A DNA stretch of 64,000 bases from JAWHQP01 sp032586195 (GTDB lineage: Bacteria; Pseudomonadota; Gammaproteobacteria; Enterobacterales; Pasteurellaceae): contig JAWHQP010000002.1 of assembly GCA_032586195.1 (NCBI GenBank), positions 124,001 through 188,000 of the forward strand, in the 5' to 3' direction. Below, piece after piece: positions 9,630-18,214 of this stretch. The position numbers and the translations under genes are program-made. Position 1 is the first letter of the stretch, and each line of letters begins with the position of its first letter. The notes beneath the pieces are model-generated. The model had not been told where the DNA came from and searched no databases. It saw only the letters and a program-made list of their open reading frames with translations.

Positions 9630-10487
9630 TTAAGGTTGTTCTGCTCGTGGCAGGGATTTGGTTAATCTTCGTTGTTGCCGCCAGTTGATCACGTTCTGCA
9701 CGCCAAGGGTGAAAATGGCCAGGGCGGCTAACAGGCTGGCACAGGCGAAAGCAGCGACGAATTGGTATTCGTTGTAGCTGATTTCCACATAGAGCGGAAT
9801 GGTATTGGTTACGCCACGGATATGGCCAGATACTACACTCACCGCCCCGAATTCACCCATGGCTCGGGCGTTGCTGAGAATAATGCCGTAAATCAACGGC
9901 CATTTAATTTTGGGCAGAGTGATCTTATAAAATAATGTCCAGCTATTTGCTCCCAGAATTAATGCCGCCTGTTCTTCACTGCTGCCTTGTGCGCTCATGC
10001 TTGGAATCAGGGATTTCACAATCAGTGGAAAAGTGACAAACAGAGTGACAATCACAATGCTCGGCATAGCGAAGATAACGCGGATGTTGTGTTCAAACAA
10101 CCATTGCCCGAACAAACCGTCCAGCCCGAACAGCAACAAGAACATCAAGCCGACGACCACGGGTGAAATGGAAAAGGGCAGATCCAATAAGGCGGTAATC
10201 AATGCCTTGCCTTTGAAATCAAAGTAGGCGATCGTCCATGCCATCGCTACACCGATAAACACATTGATAGGCAGCACAATCAGCGCCACCTTGACGGTAA
10301 GCCAAATGGCGGCAAGGGCTTCTTCGTCCGTAATGGATGTTACGAATAAAGCGATACCTTGCTCAAAGGCGTAATAAAACACGGTGAGTAAAGGGAGCAG
10401 CAAGATAATGATAAAAAATGCTAACCCGGTGCCGATTAACAGCCATTTTGACCATTTGGGTGATGTAACTTGTTCTTTTCGCTGCAT
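9630..10487 (-). CDS. cysW: Sulfate ABC transporter permease CysW
   Basis: Inner-membrane permease subunit that pairs with CysT. The 285-residue product has about six membrane helices and the binding-protein-dependent transport motif (EQAALILGANSWTLFYKITLP), which docks the CysA ATPase. It begins 9 bases after cysT and ends 10 bases before cysA, so the three genes form one transcript. Confidence 0.95.
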   Translation of the reverse strand: MQRKEQVTSPKWSKWLLIGTGLAFFIIILLLPLLTVFYYAFEQGIALFVTSITDEEALAAIWLTVKVALIVLPINVFIGVAMAWTIAYFDFKGKALITALLDLPFSISPVVVGLMFLLLFGLDGLFGQWLFEHNIRVIFAMPSIVIVTLFVTFPLIVKSLIPSMSAQGSSEEQAALILGANSWTLFYKITLPKIKWPLIYGIILSNARAMGEFGAVSVVSGHIRGVTNTIPLYVEISYNEYQFVAAFACASLLAALAIFTLGVQNVINWRQQRRLTKSLPRAEQP

Positions 10488-10496
10488 GAAACACCT

Positions 10497-11327
10497 CTAG
10501 CGGACAGGAGATACTTTTTTATTCAGTTGCCACTGTAACCAGTTGATTACCAGGATAATCAGGAATGAAATGACAATCATCAGCAGAGCGACCACCGAAG
10601 CCCCTTGAATATCGTATAAATCCAGCTTGGACATAATAATCAGCGGGGCGATTTCCGACACCAGAGGAACATTACCCGCGATAAAAATCACCGAACCGTA
10701 TTCCCCGAGAGAACGGGCAAAGCCCATGCCCGCCCCGCCGATCATAGCGGGCAGCAGCAAAGGGATAATTACACGGGTAAGGATGGTCGGTTTCGACGCA
10801 CCCAAAATTGAGGCGGCTTCTTCATAGCTGGCATCCAGTTTTTCCAATACGGGCTGAATGGCCCGTACCACAAAAGGCAGACTGACAAAAATCAGGGCAA
10901 CGGCAATACCGCTCGGAGTGTAGCCTATTTGAATGCCGACTTTTGCCAACAAACCGCCGATCAAGCCGGTGGGGGCATATAACGCCGCCAGTGAAATGCC
11001 CGCTACCGCCGTCGGCAGAGCAAAGGGCAAGTCGATTAAAGCATTGATGATATTTTTGCCGGGAAAATCATAACGCACTAAAATCCACGCCAATAAAAAG
11101 CCGAAAATCAGGTTTACCACAGTGGCGATAAACGCCATTCTGAACGACAGCAAAATGGAAGAAACTACTCGTTCACTGCCGGCAATCCGCCAGATTTCCG
11201 TCCACTGCAACTGACCCGCGGTGATAAACAACAGCACTAAAGGCAACACGATCAGCGAAAACAACCATAACAGCGTAATGGCTAATCCGCGTTTAAAGCC
11301 GGGTAAGATAAATCTTGTGTGTAGCAT
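10497..11327 (-). CDS. cysT: Sulfate ABC transporter permease CysT (CysU)
   Basis: First gene of the sulfate permease operon. The 276-residue integral membrane protein has about six helices and the EAA loop YEEAASILGASKPTILTRV that contacts CysA. The upstream gap 11328-11510 is very AT-rich and should hold the operon promoter; I could not pick out a convincing CysB site there. Confidence 0.94.
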   Translation of the reverse strand: MLHTRFILPGFKRGLAITLLWLFSLIVLPLVLLFITAGQLQWTEIWRIAGSERVVSSILLSFRMAFIATVVNLIFGFLLAWILVRYDFPGKNIINALIDLPFALPTAVAGISLAALYAPTGLIGGLLAKVGIQIGYTPSGIAVALIFVSLPFVVRAIQPVLEKLDASYEEAASILGASKPTILTRVIIPLLLPAMIGGAGMGFARSLGEYGSVIFIAGNVPLVSEIAPLIIMSKLDLYDIQGASVVALLMIVISFLIILVINWLQWQLNKKVSPVR

Positions 11328-11510
11328 GAAAACCTATTGAAATGTTAAAAGTCCTGCTAAAAAATATGGATTAAATTTCTTAGGAAAACAAAGAATATAA
11401 AATTATTTAATATTTATTTTTGGAATATGAAATAGGAGAAAGAATAGAAATTGGGCTACTCAAGAATTATGGAAAATTCTTGAGCAAGATATGAAAATGT
11501 CTTTGATGAT

Positions 11511-12278
11511 TTATGTCAGCTCAATATTAATATGTTTTTCCATCAGAGTTTGGTAAATGTGATCCGGCAGCTGATTATCGGTGATGATAAGATCAATACG
11601 ATTCATTGGTAATACGATATTAAATCCGTTGCGATTAAACTTGGTAGAATCCACCACCCCGATTACTTTAGCCGAAGCATCCGCCATTACTGTGCTGATA
11701 TTATAGCCTTCGTTAAAGGTAGTTAAGCCGATATTCGGATCGACACCGTCGGCACCTACAAACATAATATCGCCTTTAATACCGCGTAAAGCGTTTTCTG
11801 TCATCGTGCCGTGCATGGAACGGGTCTTATGGCGTACATAACCACCGCAGATAACTAACGTGATATCGGGGGAATCGGACAAAATATAAGCTGCCGGTAA
11901 GTTATTGGTAATCACAGTGATATTTTTAATTTTCAGCAATTCATTGGCGATCATCATGGTGGTGCTGCCGCTATCTAAAATGATGGTGTCCCCTTCTTTA
12001 ATCATACTTGCCGCTTTTTGAGCTATACGTTTTTTCGGATCAGCGGAAAGCGCATAGCGTTCCTCCAGTACGACCTCGGTATCCGGTGTAACGGCAGAGC
12101 TGATTGAGCCGGCACCGCCGTGAAAACGGATAAGTAAATTCTGTTCTTCCAACACACGCAGATCGGTACGAATACTGACTTCTGAAACATTAAATCTTTT
12201 TGACAAATCAGTAACAAGCACCGTGCCGTTTTCTTTGAGCAATTCAATAATTTGGTTACGTCTTTCAAAAGTATTCAT
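11511..12278 (-). CDS. gatR: DeoR-family repressor of the galactitol operon (GatR/AgaR-like)
   Basis: Probable repressor that senses a phosphorylated sugar. The 255-residue product has a DeoR helix-turn-helix at residues 6-57 (VTDLSKRFNVSEVSIRTDL) and a sugar-phosphate isomerase-like sensor domain (ILDSGSTTMMIANEL, VGADGVD). It is the last gene of the gat operon, 67 bases after gatD and separated from it by a perfect hairpin. Its likely targets are the paired TTCGA-type sites upstream of the operon (17866-17881 and 17961-17976). The family call is firm; the gat-specific role is inferred from position. Confidence 0.85.
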   Translation of the reverse strand: MNTFERRNQIIELLKENGTVLVTDLSKRFNVSEVSIRTDLRVLEEQNLLIRFHGGAGSISSAVTPDTEVVLEERYALSADPKKRIAQKAASMIKEGDTIILDSGSTTMMIANELLKIKNITVITNNLPAAYILSDSPDITLVICGGYVRHKTRSMHGTMTENALRGIKGDIMFVGADGVDPNIGLTTFNEGYNISTVMADASAKVIGVVDSTKFNRNGFNIVLPMNRIDLIITDNQLPDHIYQTLMEKHINIELT

Positions 12279-12296
12279 TAATTCCTCTTATTTTAA

Positions 12297-12332
12297 ATGG
12301 AAGAATACACCTTATTTGGCGTATTCTTCCAT
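12297..12332 (-). repeat. Perfect 12-bp inverted repeat between gatD and the repressor gene
   Basis: ATGGAAGAATAC and its exact complement flank a 12-base loop. No run of T follows in the direction of transcription, so it is not a standard terminator. It could lower expression of the repressor relative to the enzymes or mark an RNA processing site. Confidence 0.7.
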
Positions 12333-12345
12333 AATATACAGTGTT

Positions 12346-13389
12346 TTAGTGCATATCTAAAACAATTTTACCATTCATCGGTTTGCCATCCAATTTCACC
12401 AGCTCGTCAACGTAGCCTTCAGCAGGTTTGACGCAAGCAATAAGCGGTTGGATATTGATTTTACCCGCGTTAATCAGATTCATGGCGGTCGTCCATTCCG
12501 AGCCGGGCCAAGGTTTAGAGTAATTCATCCATGAACCTAAGATGGTTAATTCCTTACGCAGGATTAAACCAAATACCGTTTGTTCTAAGGTTAAATCCTT
12601 GTGCAACGTACCGACTAAGCCAACTTGAGCCCGAGGTCCCGCAATTTCGATGGATAATGATACGGTTTGTGGTGTTCCCGCTGTTTCTAACACTAACTGA
12701 TCGAAACGATGTGCATCTAACGATGCGTGAATTTCTTTAGCGGATAGATTGGCGGAATTAAAGGCAAAATCCGCACCTAGTGTTTTCGCTAATGTGAGTT
12801 TTTCCTCATTAATATCAATCACGCTGACTGTTTTAGCTCCTAAGCCTTTTGCCGATTGCATGGCGAGTAAGCCGATGGTACCGGCCCCAACGATGATGAC
12901 ATTTTTATTTTCGCAGCCATGAGCCAAGTTAATCGCATGTAAGCCAACCGTAATAGGTTCAATAAAGGAACTGAATAACGGATCGGAATTGCGATCTATT
13001 TTCACTATATTCTTCTCATGTACACAAATATACTCAGCGTTAGCGCCCGGGCGACGTGAGCCGACAAAATCATAGTTTTTACATAGGGAATAAAAACCTC
13101 TGGCGCATTCGGGACAGTTAAAACATGGTAATAAAGGGGCACAAACCACTAAGTCATCTTTTTTTAGATTTGTAACCGCGCTACCGACGTCAACCACCAA
13201 GCCGCTAAACTCGTGGCCGAGAATGATAGGGTAGTTATGTGCTCCGTGATGGAACATTCGTGGAATATCAGAACCGCATACGCCGGAATATAGCACTTTC
13301 ACTAACACATCATGTTCATGCTCAACTTTAGGTGTAGCAACTTCTTTGATCACAAAGTTTTTATTTGATTCAACAACAACAGCTTTCAT
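12346..13389 (-). CDS. gatD: Galactitol-1-phosphate 5-dehydrogenase
   Basis: Zinc-dependent medium-chain dehydrogenase that oxidises galactitol-1-phosphate to tagatose-6-phosphate with NAD. The 347-residue product has the catalytic-zinc motif GHEFSGLVVDVG, structural-zinc cysteines in CFNCPECARGFYSLC (about residues 89-103), and a Rossmann NAD site VGAGTIGLLA (about residue 167). The gatA/B/C PTS genes upstream, 14 bases away, fix the substrate as galactitol rather than another polyol. Confidence 0.9.
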   Translation of the reverse strand: MKAVVVESNKNFVIKEVATPKVEHEHDVLVKVLYSGVCGSDIPRMFHHGAHNYPIILGHEFSGLVVDVGSAVTNLKKDDLVVCAPLLPCFNCPECARGFYSLCKNYDFVGSRRPGANAEYICVHEKNIVKIDRNSDPLFSSFIEPITVGLHAINLAHGCENKNVIIVGAGTIGLLAMQSAKGLGAKTVSVIDINEEKLTLAKTLGADFAFNSANLSAKEIHASLDAHRFDQLVLETAGTPQTVSLSIEIAGPRAQVGLVGTLHKDLTLEQTVFGLILRKELTILGSWMNYSKPWPGSEWTTAMNLINAGKINIQPLIACVKPAEGYVDELVKLDGKPMNGKIVLDMH

Positions 13390-13403
13390 AGAACTATCCT
13401 CAA

Positions 13404-14774
13404 TTATTCAACATTTGTTTGTGATGCATTCTGCTGCATGCTTTGTTTGGTGTAGGCTCTGGCTCGCGCCCAAGTGAGATATAAGCTGAGCAGATAGATA
13501 ATGCCGATTACGACTAAACCTGTAATATTTTCAAAGGTTGTCAGCTGTACCATCAGGTATGTAATCGGTGCACCGCCCTGGTCCATGGCTCCCACTAATT
13601 CACCTGTTTTTAATGTACCTGCGTTGGCGGCCAACCGGGTCACTAATGGAATAGTTTGGGTTGCAATCCATAAAGTGACAGACATAATGATGACGCCGGA
13701 GATAAGGGTTCTAAACAGGTTACCTTGATGTACCGCCACCGCCATAGCAACGAAGAAACCGATAGTTGCCAAGTCACCGAACGGTAGAATTTCGTTGCCC
13801 GGTAAAACTACCGCAAGAAAGATGGTGATAGGGATAAAAAGCAGGCTTGCGGAAACCACAGACGAATGACCTAACAGTAATGCGGGATCTAAGCCGATTA
13901 AGAATTCTTGACCACCAAAACGAGCTTGCAATTTTTTACGGGCTTGTTTGGCAATCGGGGTTAAACCGTCCATAATCGGTTTTATAACCCGTGGCATTAA
14001 CAACATTACCGCAGCTGTTTTTACCGCTAGCTGTAATACCTCTTTGACTGAATAGCCGGCGAGTAAGCCAATAATGATCCCCATAATAAACCCGACAGTG
14101 ACAGGTTCGCCCAACGCGCCGAAGCGTTTTTGTAAATCTTCTGCCGAGAAATTAATTTTGTTTAGACCCGGGATTTTATTAATAATCGTATCGACTAACA
14201 CTGCAATCGGACCGAGATAAGCGGAAGTACCGTGTGGAATGGCAATACCGTCCAGTTCAAAGAAGTGTTTAGTGTCACGGGCAAACCAGTCACCAAGTTT
14301 GTAAACAAAGGCGGCGTGAATAACTACTCCTAAGATTCCTAACCAGTAAGAGCCAGTGGCGATATGCACTAAGGCACCGGTAAAGGTCATGTGCCAGATA
14401 TTCCAGATATCCACATTCACCACGCGGGTCATTTTGAATAATAGCATGAAAATATTTACCCCAATCGCGATTGGAATGGCGACTAAAGCAATTTGAGATG
14501 CCCAGGTAATCGGCGATGCTCCCGGCCAGCCCAGATCGATTACATGTAGATTAATATCGAACACTTGTGCCATTGCTTTGGCGGCAGGGCCGATAGAATC
14601 AAGCATTAAACCGATGACTAAACCGATACCCACGAACCCGATACCAATCTGTAAGCCGGCCTTAAAAGATTCACCAAATTTCATTCCCAACAATAATGAG
14701 AAGATCATGATGACAATCGGCAGCATAACGGATGGACCGAGGTCCAAGATATATTGCATGACTTCGGTAAACAT
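13404..14774 (-). CDS. gatC: PTS galactitol transporter subunit IIC
   Basis: Membrane channel of the galactitol phosphotransferase system, which moves galactitol inward as it is phosphorylated. The 456-residue product has about ten membrane segments and is typical for GatC in length and pattern. It starts 4 bases after gatB stops, which suggests translational coupling. Confidence 0.93.
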   Translation of the reverse strand: MFTEVMQYILDLGPSVMLPIVIMIFSLLLGMKFGESFKAGLQIGIGFVGIGLVIGLMLDSIGPAAKAMAQVFDINLHVIDLGWPGASPITWASQIALVAIPIAIGVNIFMLLFKMTRVVNVDIWNIWHMTFTGALVHIATGSYWLGILGVVIHAAFVYKLGDWFARDTKHFFELDGIAIPHGTSAYLGPIAVLVDTIINKIPGLNKINFSAEDLQKRFGALGEPVTVGFIMGIIIGLLAGYSVKEVLQLAVKTAAVMLLMPRVIKPIMDGLTPIAKQARKKLQARFGGQEFLIGLDPALLLGHSSVVSASLLFIPITIFLAVVLPGNEILPFGDLATIGFFVAMAVAVHQGNLFRTLISGVIIMSVTLWIATQTIPLVTRLAANAGTLKTGELVGAMDQGGAPITYLMVQLTTFENITGLVVIGIIYLLSLYLTWARARAYTKQSMQQNASQTNVE

Positions 14775-14778
14775 AATG

Positions 14779-15063
14779 TTATCCTCTCAAAATGGTTAAG
14801 ATTTTTTCTTTTAATTCATCAATACCGACACCAGATACAAACGGCATACCGTGTACAATCGGAATGTCGCCGAAGGTTTTGCTTATTTTGGCCGTCGTAC
14901 AAATTAAATCCACATCATCAATATAGGTTTCAATTTCATTGATACGGCATTGAACAATATCTAAATCGATGTTGTTTTCCGCACATAATTCTTTAATTTC
15001 TTCTGCCGCTAAGGTTGAAGTTGCAACCGCTCCGCCACAGGCAACGATAACTTTCTTTTTCAT
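14779..15063 (-). CDS. gatB: PTS galactitol subunit IIB
   Basis: Cytoplasmic phosphocarrier that passes phosphate from IIA to the sugar. The 94-residue product has the lactose/galactitol IIB phosphorylation loop, VACGGAVATST, with Cys9 as the expected phosphorylated residue. It sits between gatA and gatC with very short spacers. Confidence 0.93.
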   Translation of the reverse strand: MKKKVIVACGGAVATSTLAAEEIKELCAENNIDLDIVQCRINEIETYIDDVDLICTTAKISKTFGDIPIVHGMPFVSGVGIDELKEKILTILRG

Positions 15064-15080
15064 AATAATTACTCCTTTAG

Positions 15081-15530
15081 TTAGAACTGGATATGTTGGT
15101 TAATCAACTCTCTTAACTGATTTTCATCGACAACCGAGAGTAATTTTTCAATAAAATCATTTTGTTGCAATTTACCGAATAAGGCACGTAATACCTTTAA
15201 CTGATCGTTTGGATCGGTCACTACTAAGCCGATGATTAATTCCACGTCAATAGTGGTATCTTCATCCGCACGGTTAAACGCCACTTTTTTATTCGGACGA
15301 ATAAAATAGAGAGCGGGTTTAACGGCATGTTCCGCACCACAATGAGGAATGGCAACAGCGTGAAATTCCAATTCAATACCGGTGGGAAAATCTTTTTCAC
15401 GGGCAAAAACGGCTTCACGGTAAGTTTCTTTTACGAAACCTTGAGCAATAAGATTATCGGCAAGGTAATTTAATACGTCGGTGAAATCATCAAATTCAAT
15501 GTTTGTCTTCAATAAAATTTCAGGGTTCAT
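15081..15530 (-). CDS. gatA: PTS galactitol subunit IIA
   Basis: Phosphocarrier that receives phosphate from HPr. The 149-residue product belongs to the fructose/mannitol IIA superfamily; His63 in VAIPHC is the expected phosphorylation site. It lies 47 bases after gatZ and 17 bases before gatB. Confidence 0.92.
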   Translation of the reverse strand: MNPEILLKTNIEFDDFTDVLNYLADNLIAQGFVKETYREAVFAREKDFPTGIELEFHAVAIPHCGAEHAVKPALYFIRPNKKVAFNRADEDTTIDVELIIGLVVTDPNDQLKVLRALFGKLQQNDFIEKLLSVVDENQLRELINQHIQF

Positions 15531-15577
15531 ACTGCACTCCTTGTTGATCTTTATTCGATAAGGGTTTGACTGTCATA

Positions 15578-16843
15578 TTATTGGCCATTACAGCCAAAAG
15601 CGTAATCACTGAGCACTTGCTGAATTTTATCTAAAATCAATGCATTAGGTTCAGCCGGAATAGATTCGTCCAGAACCTTATGAAATTGATCGGGTAGATA
15701 CTGACTAAGTAATCCCAGCGGTATCTGTGTGCGCGCTAAATTTTCTGTTAATTTTGACACCGCACTTTGAATTCTCGGATGCGGCCAATAATAACGAATG
15801 CGATCGGATAAGCTGAAATGCAAGTCCACCATCGCTTTTGAATGGATCGGGGAATAGTATTTCTGCCAATATTTCGGTTCATCCTGCATCACCTGATCGA
15901 CTATCTCCAATAGGTAACTGCGTTTTTCCGGTGAAATAATTTCGTTTTCAATCTTTGCCAAAGCAAATAATGCTTCACGCAATGCAAAGGTGAGCGCGGG
16001 ACCGACTTTCAAAATGGCGAAGTGATCTTTTACTAAATGACGGTAACATTCAGGGGTTTGGTAATCCGTGGAATGAGCTTCATAAATATAAGGGGTGCCT
16101 TCAATAAAACTTACAAGCTCTTTGGCTAATTCGGGTTTATACAGCACAACATTGGAATGATCAAATTCAACACCGGGCTGAACCACTATACCGACTACGC
16201 GTTTAAGCGCATCTTGTAGTCCTAAGGCAGTGAAAGCCTCGCAATGTGTTCGGATGGTTTCCTGCGCGCTGGCAACGGTTGTCACTTCAACGGTTTGAAT
16301 GGCGTGGGATTCACCGCCCGGTACAGGTACTTCGGTGCCAATAATGTAACTGATTTTTTCTCGTTGTGCCGGGGTTAAGGCATTTTCAACCGCTTGGCAT
16401 AGCAAAGCGGCACGTTCCGCCACGGTTTGTGGAGCGAGCGGCACCGGGTCATCAGCACAAGACATTGAAGCGTCTAAATGGATTTTGGTGAAACCTGCTT
16501 TGGCATATTCCGCCACCAGCACCAAAGATTTTTCCATTGCCGCAGCGGCATTTTCCCCTTGCCAGCAATTAGGGCCCAGGTGATCGCCGCCTAGGATTAA
16601 TCGTTCTAACGGAAAGCCTACTTTATTAGCAATATTATGGACAAAATCACGAAAATCCGCGGGTTTCATACCGGTATAGCCGCCAAATTGATTGACTTGG
16701 TTGGAAGTCGCTTCAATCAGCACCTTATTATTGCTATGCAAATCAAACATCAAAGCTGCTTCAATCACACTTGGATGAGCGGAACAAACCGAGCAGATCC
16801 CTACGGCATTACCTTCTTTATGTAGTCTTACGATATCTTTCAT
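15578..16843 (-). CDS. gatZ: GatZ, non-catalytic partner of tagatose-bisphosphate aldolase
   Basis: In E. coli GatZ stabilises and activates the class II aldolase GatY; older annotations call it a tagatose-6-phosphate kinase. The 421-residue product is clearly GatZ/KbaZ-like, with conserved blocks such as GICSVCSAHPSVIEAAL, GGDHLGPNCWQ and VGPALTFALREALFALA. No gatY or kbaY lies in this window. Instead a LacD-type class I aldolase is encoded 42 bases upstream, so the partner of this GatZ is unclear. Confidence 0.92.
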   Translation of the reverse strand: MKDIVRLHKEGNAVGICSVCSAHPSVIEAALMFDLHSNNKVLIEATSNQVNQFGGYTGMKPADFRDFVHNIANKVGFPLERLILGGDHLGPNCWQGENAAAAMEKSLVLVAEYAKAGFTKIHLDASMSCADDPVPLAPQTVAERAALLCQAVENALTPAQREKISYIIGTEVPVPGGESHAIQTVEVTTVASAQETIRTHCEAFTALGLQDALKRVVGIVVQPGVEFDHSNVVLYKPELAKELVSFIEGTPYIYEAHSTDYQTPECYRHLVKDHFAILKVGPALTFALREALFALAKIENEIISPEKRSYLLEIVDQVMQDEPKYWQKYYSPIHSKAMVDLHFSLSDRIRYYWPHPRIQSAVSKLTENLARTQIPLGLLSQYLPDQFHKVLDESIPAEPNALILDKIQQVLSDYAFGCNGQ

Positions 16844-16885
16844 TTTCTTTTATTCCTATATGTTTATGACTGAACAATCTATGAA

Positions 16886-17833
16886 TTAAAATTTAACGGG
16901 AGTGGCGGTTTGTGTTAATACCGCATTGAGTTCGGTAATATTCTTCACTCCCTCGGTTTGCAACCAGTTATCCGCGGCGGCGTTACCGCTCGCGTTAAAT
17001 GCTTTCGTGCTACCGGCCCAAGTGGCTCGTCCGCATAATACACCATTAAATCGCGAGCCTGCCGCTTTGGCAAAGATTAGGGTTTGCTGGAACAACTGCG
17101 GCGTAACACCAGCACTTAAGAAAATAAAAGGTATCGGCGTCGCTTCACTCTGGGCTTTAAATAAGGCTTTTGCTTCGGCTTGACTATACACCGGGTCTTC
17201 GCCAAAGCCTTCAACAAAATTCATATCCACCGGCACTTCAACCTTGAGTACATCAACCCCGAATCGTGGCTCGGCAAACATCTTCATTGCGCCAATCACC
17301 TTGTTAGGCTTTAAGCTTGCGTATGCTTTCTTATCCGAAACATTAGCATCGTAGGTGACAATCTCTAGGAATAAGGGCATTTCTTCCGCTTTGCATTCAG
17401 CGGCAACGCGTTCCACAAAGGCTTTTTTAATGTCATTTACCGCGTCACCTTCATCCACATCGACATAAAGCAACAACTTCACCGCGTCAGCGCCTTTTTC
17501 TTTTAAACGTAGTACTGATACGTTATCAATTAGATCAGGAAAGCGACCTGCCACGGTTTTGTCATAGCCCGTTTTTTCATAAGCCATTAATAAACCACAG
17601 TTTTCATCCTTTTGCATCGCGGCCTGCCAGCCGAATTCCGGGTCAAGCAGAATGGCGGTGGCATGAGGGGTTAGATTTTTCGCGACCAGGCATTTGAAGG
17701 ATTCAACCTGCTCGGCGGAAATGTTTTCACCGAGCATACGGCGTAGTGCGCCACGTTGGTCAATGGCGAGAGCTCCGATGATTCCGTTGTCATCACAGAG
17801 CTTTTTTAAGCGTTGTAATTTTTGATTTGACAT
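16886..17833 (-). CDS. lacD: LacD-type tagatose-1,6-bisphosphate aldolase (class I)
   Basis: Predicted to cleave tagatose-1,6-bisphosphate to dihydroxyacetone phosphate and glyceraldehyde-3-phosphate by Schiff-base chemistry. The 315-residue product aligns end to end with the LacD family known from Gram-positive lactose/tagatose pathways. Shared blocks include LCDDNGI, ALAIDQRGAL, AYEKTGYD, DVLKVEVPV (with the expected Schiff-base lysine) and NGVLCGRATWAGS. It is the first gene of the gat operon, where enteric bacteria have the unrelated class II aldolase GatY. Horizontal transfer from a Gram-positive donor is possible but unproven. Confidence 0.88.
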   Translation of the reverse strand: MSNQKLQRLKKLCDDNGIIGALAIDQRGALRRMLGENISAEQVESFKCLVAKNLTPHATAILLDPEFGWQAAMQKDENCGLLMAYEKTGYDKTVAGRFPDLIDNVSVLRLKEKGADAVKLLLYVDVDEGDAVNDIKKAFVERVAAECKAEEMPLFLEIVTYDANVSDKKAYASLKPNKVIGAMKMFAEPRFGVDVLKVEVPVDMNFVEGFGEDPVYSQAEAKALFKAQSEATPIPFIFLSAGVTPQLFQQTLIFAKAAGSRFNGVLCGRATWAGSTKAFNASGNAAADNWLQTEGVKNITELNAVLTQTATPVKF

Positions 17834-17865
17834 CTTTAACCTACCTTATATGAAAATAGATATCT

Positions 17866-17881
17866 TTCGATTTCTTTTGAA
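17866..17881. promoter_or_regulatory. Probable repressor operator O2 at the gat start site
   Basis: TTCGATTTCTTTTGAA is a degenerate copy, in the same 6-4-6 format, of the symmetric site at 17961. It overlaps the predicted transcription start near 17876. TTCG/CGAA half-sites are typical of DeoR-family regulators such as GlpR. Confidence 0.5.
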
Positions 17882-17884
17882 TTG

Positions 17885-17890
17885 ATATTA
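17885..17890 (-). promoter_or_regulatory. Predicted -10 element of the gat operon
   Basis: Read on the minus strand the hexamer is TAATAT. A start 7-9 bases downstream (17876-17878) lies about 60 bases from the CRP-site centre at 17937.5, the class I activation distance. No good -35 is seen, as usual for a CRP-dependent promoter. Confidence 0.5.
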
Positions 17891-17929
17891 TCACTTTTTA
17901 AATGAAATAAAATGAAAAATATTGAAAAG

Positions 17930-17945
17930 TTAGATCTAGATCACA
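17930..17945. promoter_or_regulatory. CRP-binding site upstream of the gat operon
   Basis: TTAGATCTAGATCACA matches the TGTGA-N6-TCACA consensus well: the right half is perfect, the left half has two mismatches, and the whole is nearly palindromic. It implies cAMP-CRP control of galactitol use. Confidence 0.7.
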
Positions 17946-17960
17946 AAATAATAGAAATTA

Positions 17961-17976
17961 TTCGAAACGCTTCGAA
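17961..17976. promoter_or_regulatory. Symmetric TTCGAA-N4-TTCGAA operator O1
   Basis: Two TTCGAA hexamers flank ACGC. The site lies 95 bp, centre to centre, from the related site at 17866 and just outside the CRP site. Paired sites about nine helical turns apart suggest repression by looping, with the DeoR-family regulator as the likely ligand. The rest of the 17834-18214 gap is AT-rich. It includes an inverted repeat GTCTTTT/AAAAGAC (18077-18098) and two copies of ATAACTTAT (near 18045 and 18135) on the side of the sulfate gene, possibly part of CysB control. Confidence 0.55.
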
Positions 17977-18214
17977 ATATAAAAAGAATAAAGCTGATAA
18001 AAGTTGAAAGGAACAAAAAAGGAACAAGAAAACCGTTAGTGTAATAACTTATGACAAGCTGAAAATAGTCGGTTATGTCTTTTTAGAATATAAAAGACAA
18101 AATCGTTATTTTATCCGTAAAAATTTTTGCTTTATAACTTATCTCCATTGAATTAACCGTAGGGTTAATGTGATTTTTGAGAATTATTGTTATTTGTTGA
18201 TCTCGGAGGGCGGT

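Noticed and set aside
15578..16843. Calling GatZ a tagatose-6-phosphate kinase
   Set aside because: The family has no kinase motif, and studies of E. coli GatZ/KbaZ show an aldolase-activating role. Old database names are misleading.
11511..17833. Gat operon as an integrated mobile element
   Set aside because: No integrase, transposase, flanking direct repeat or tRNA attachment site was seen. Insertion is suspected only from gene order.
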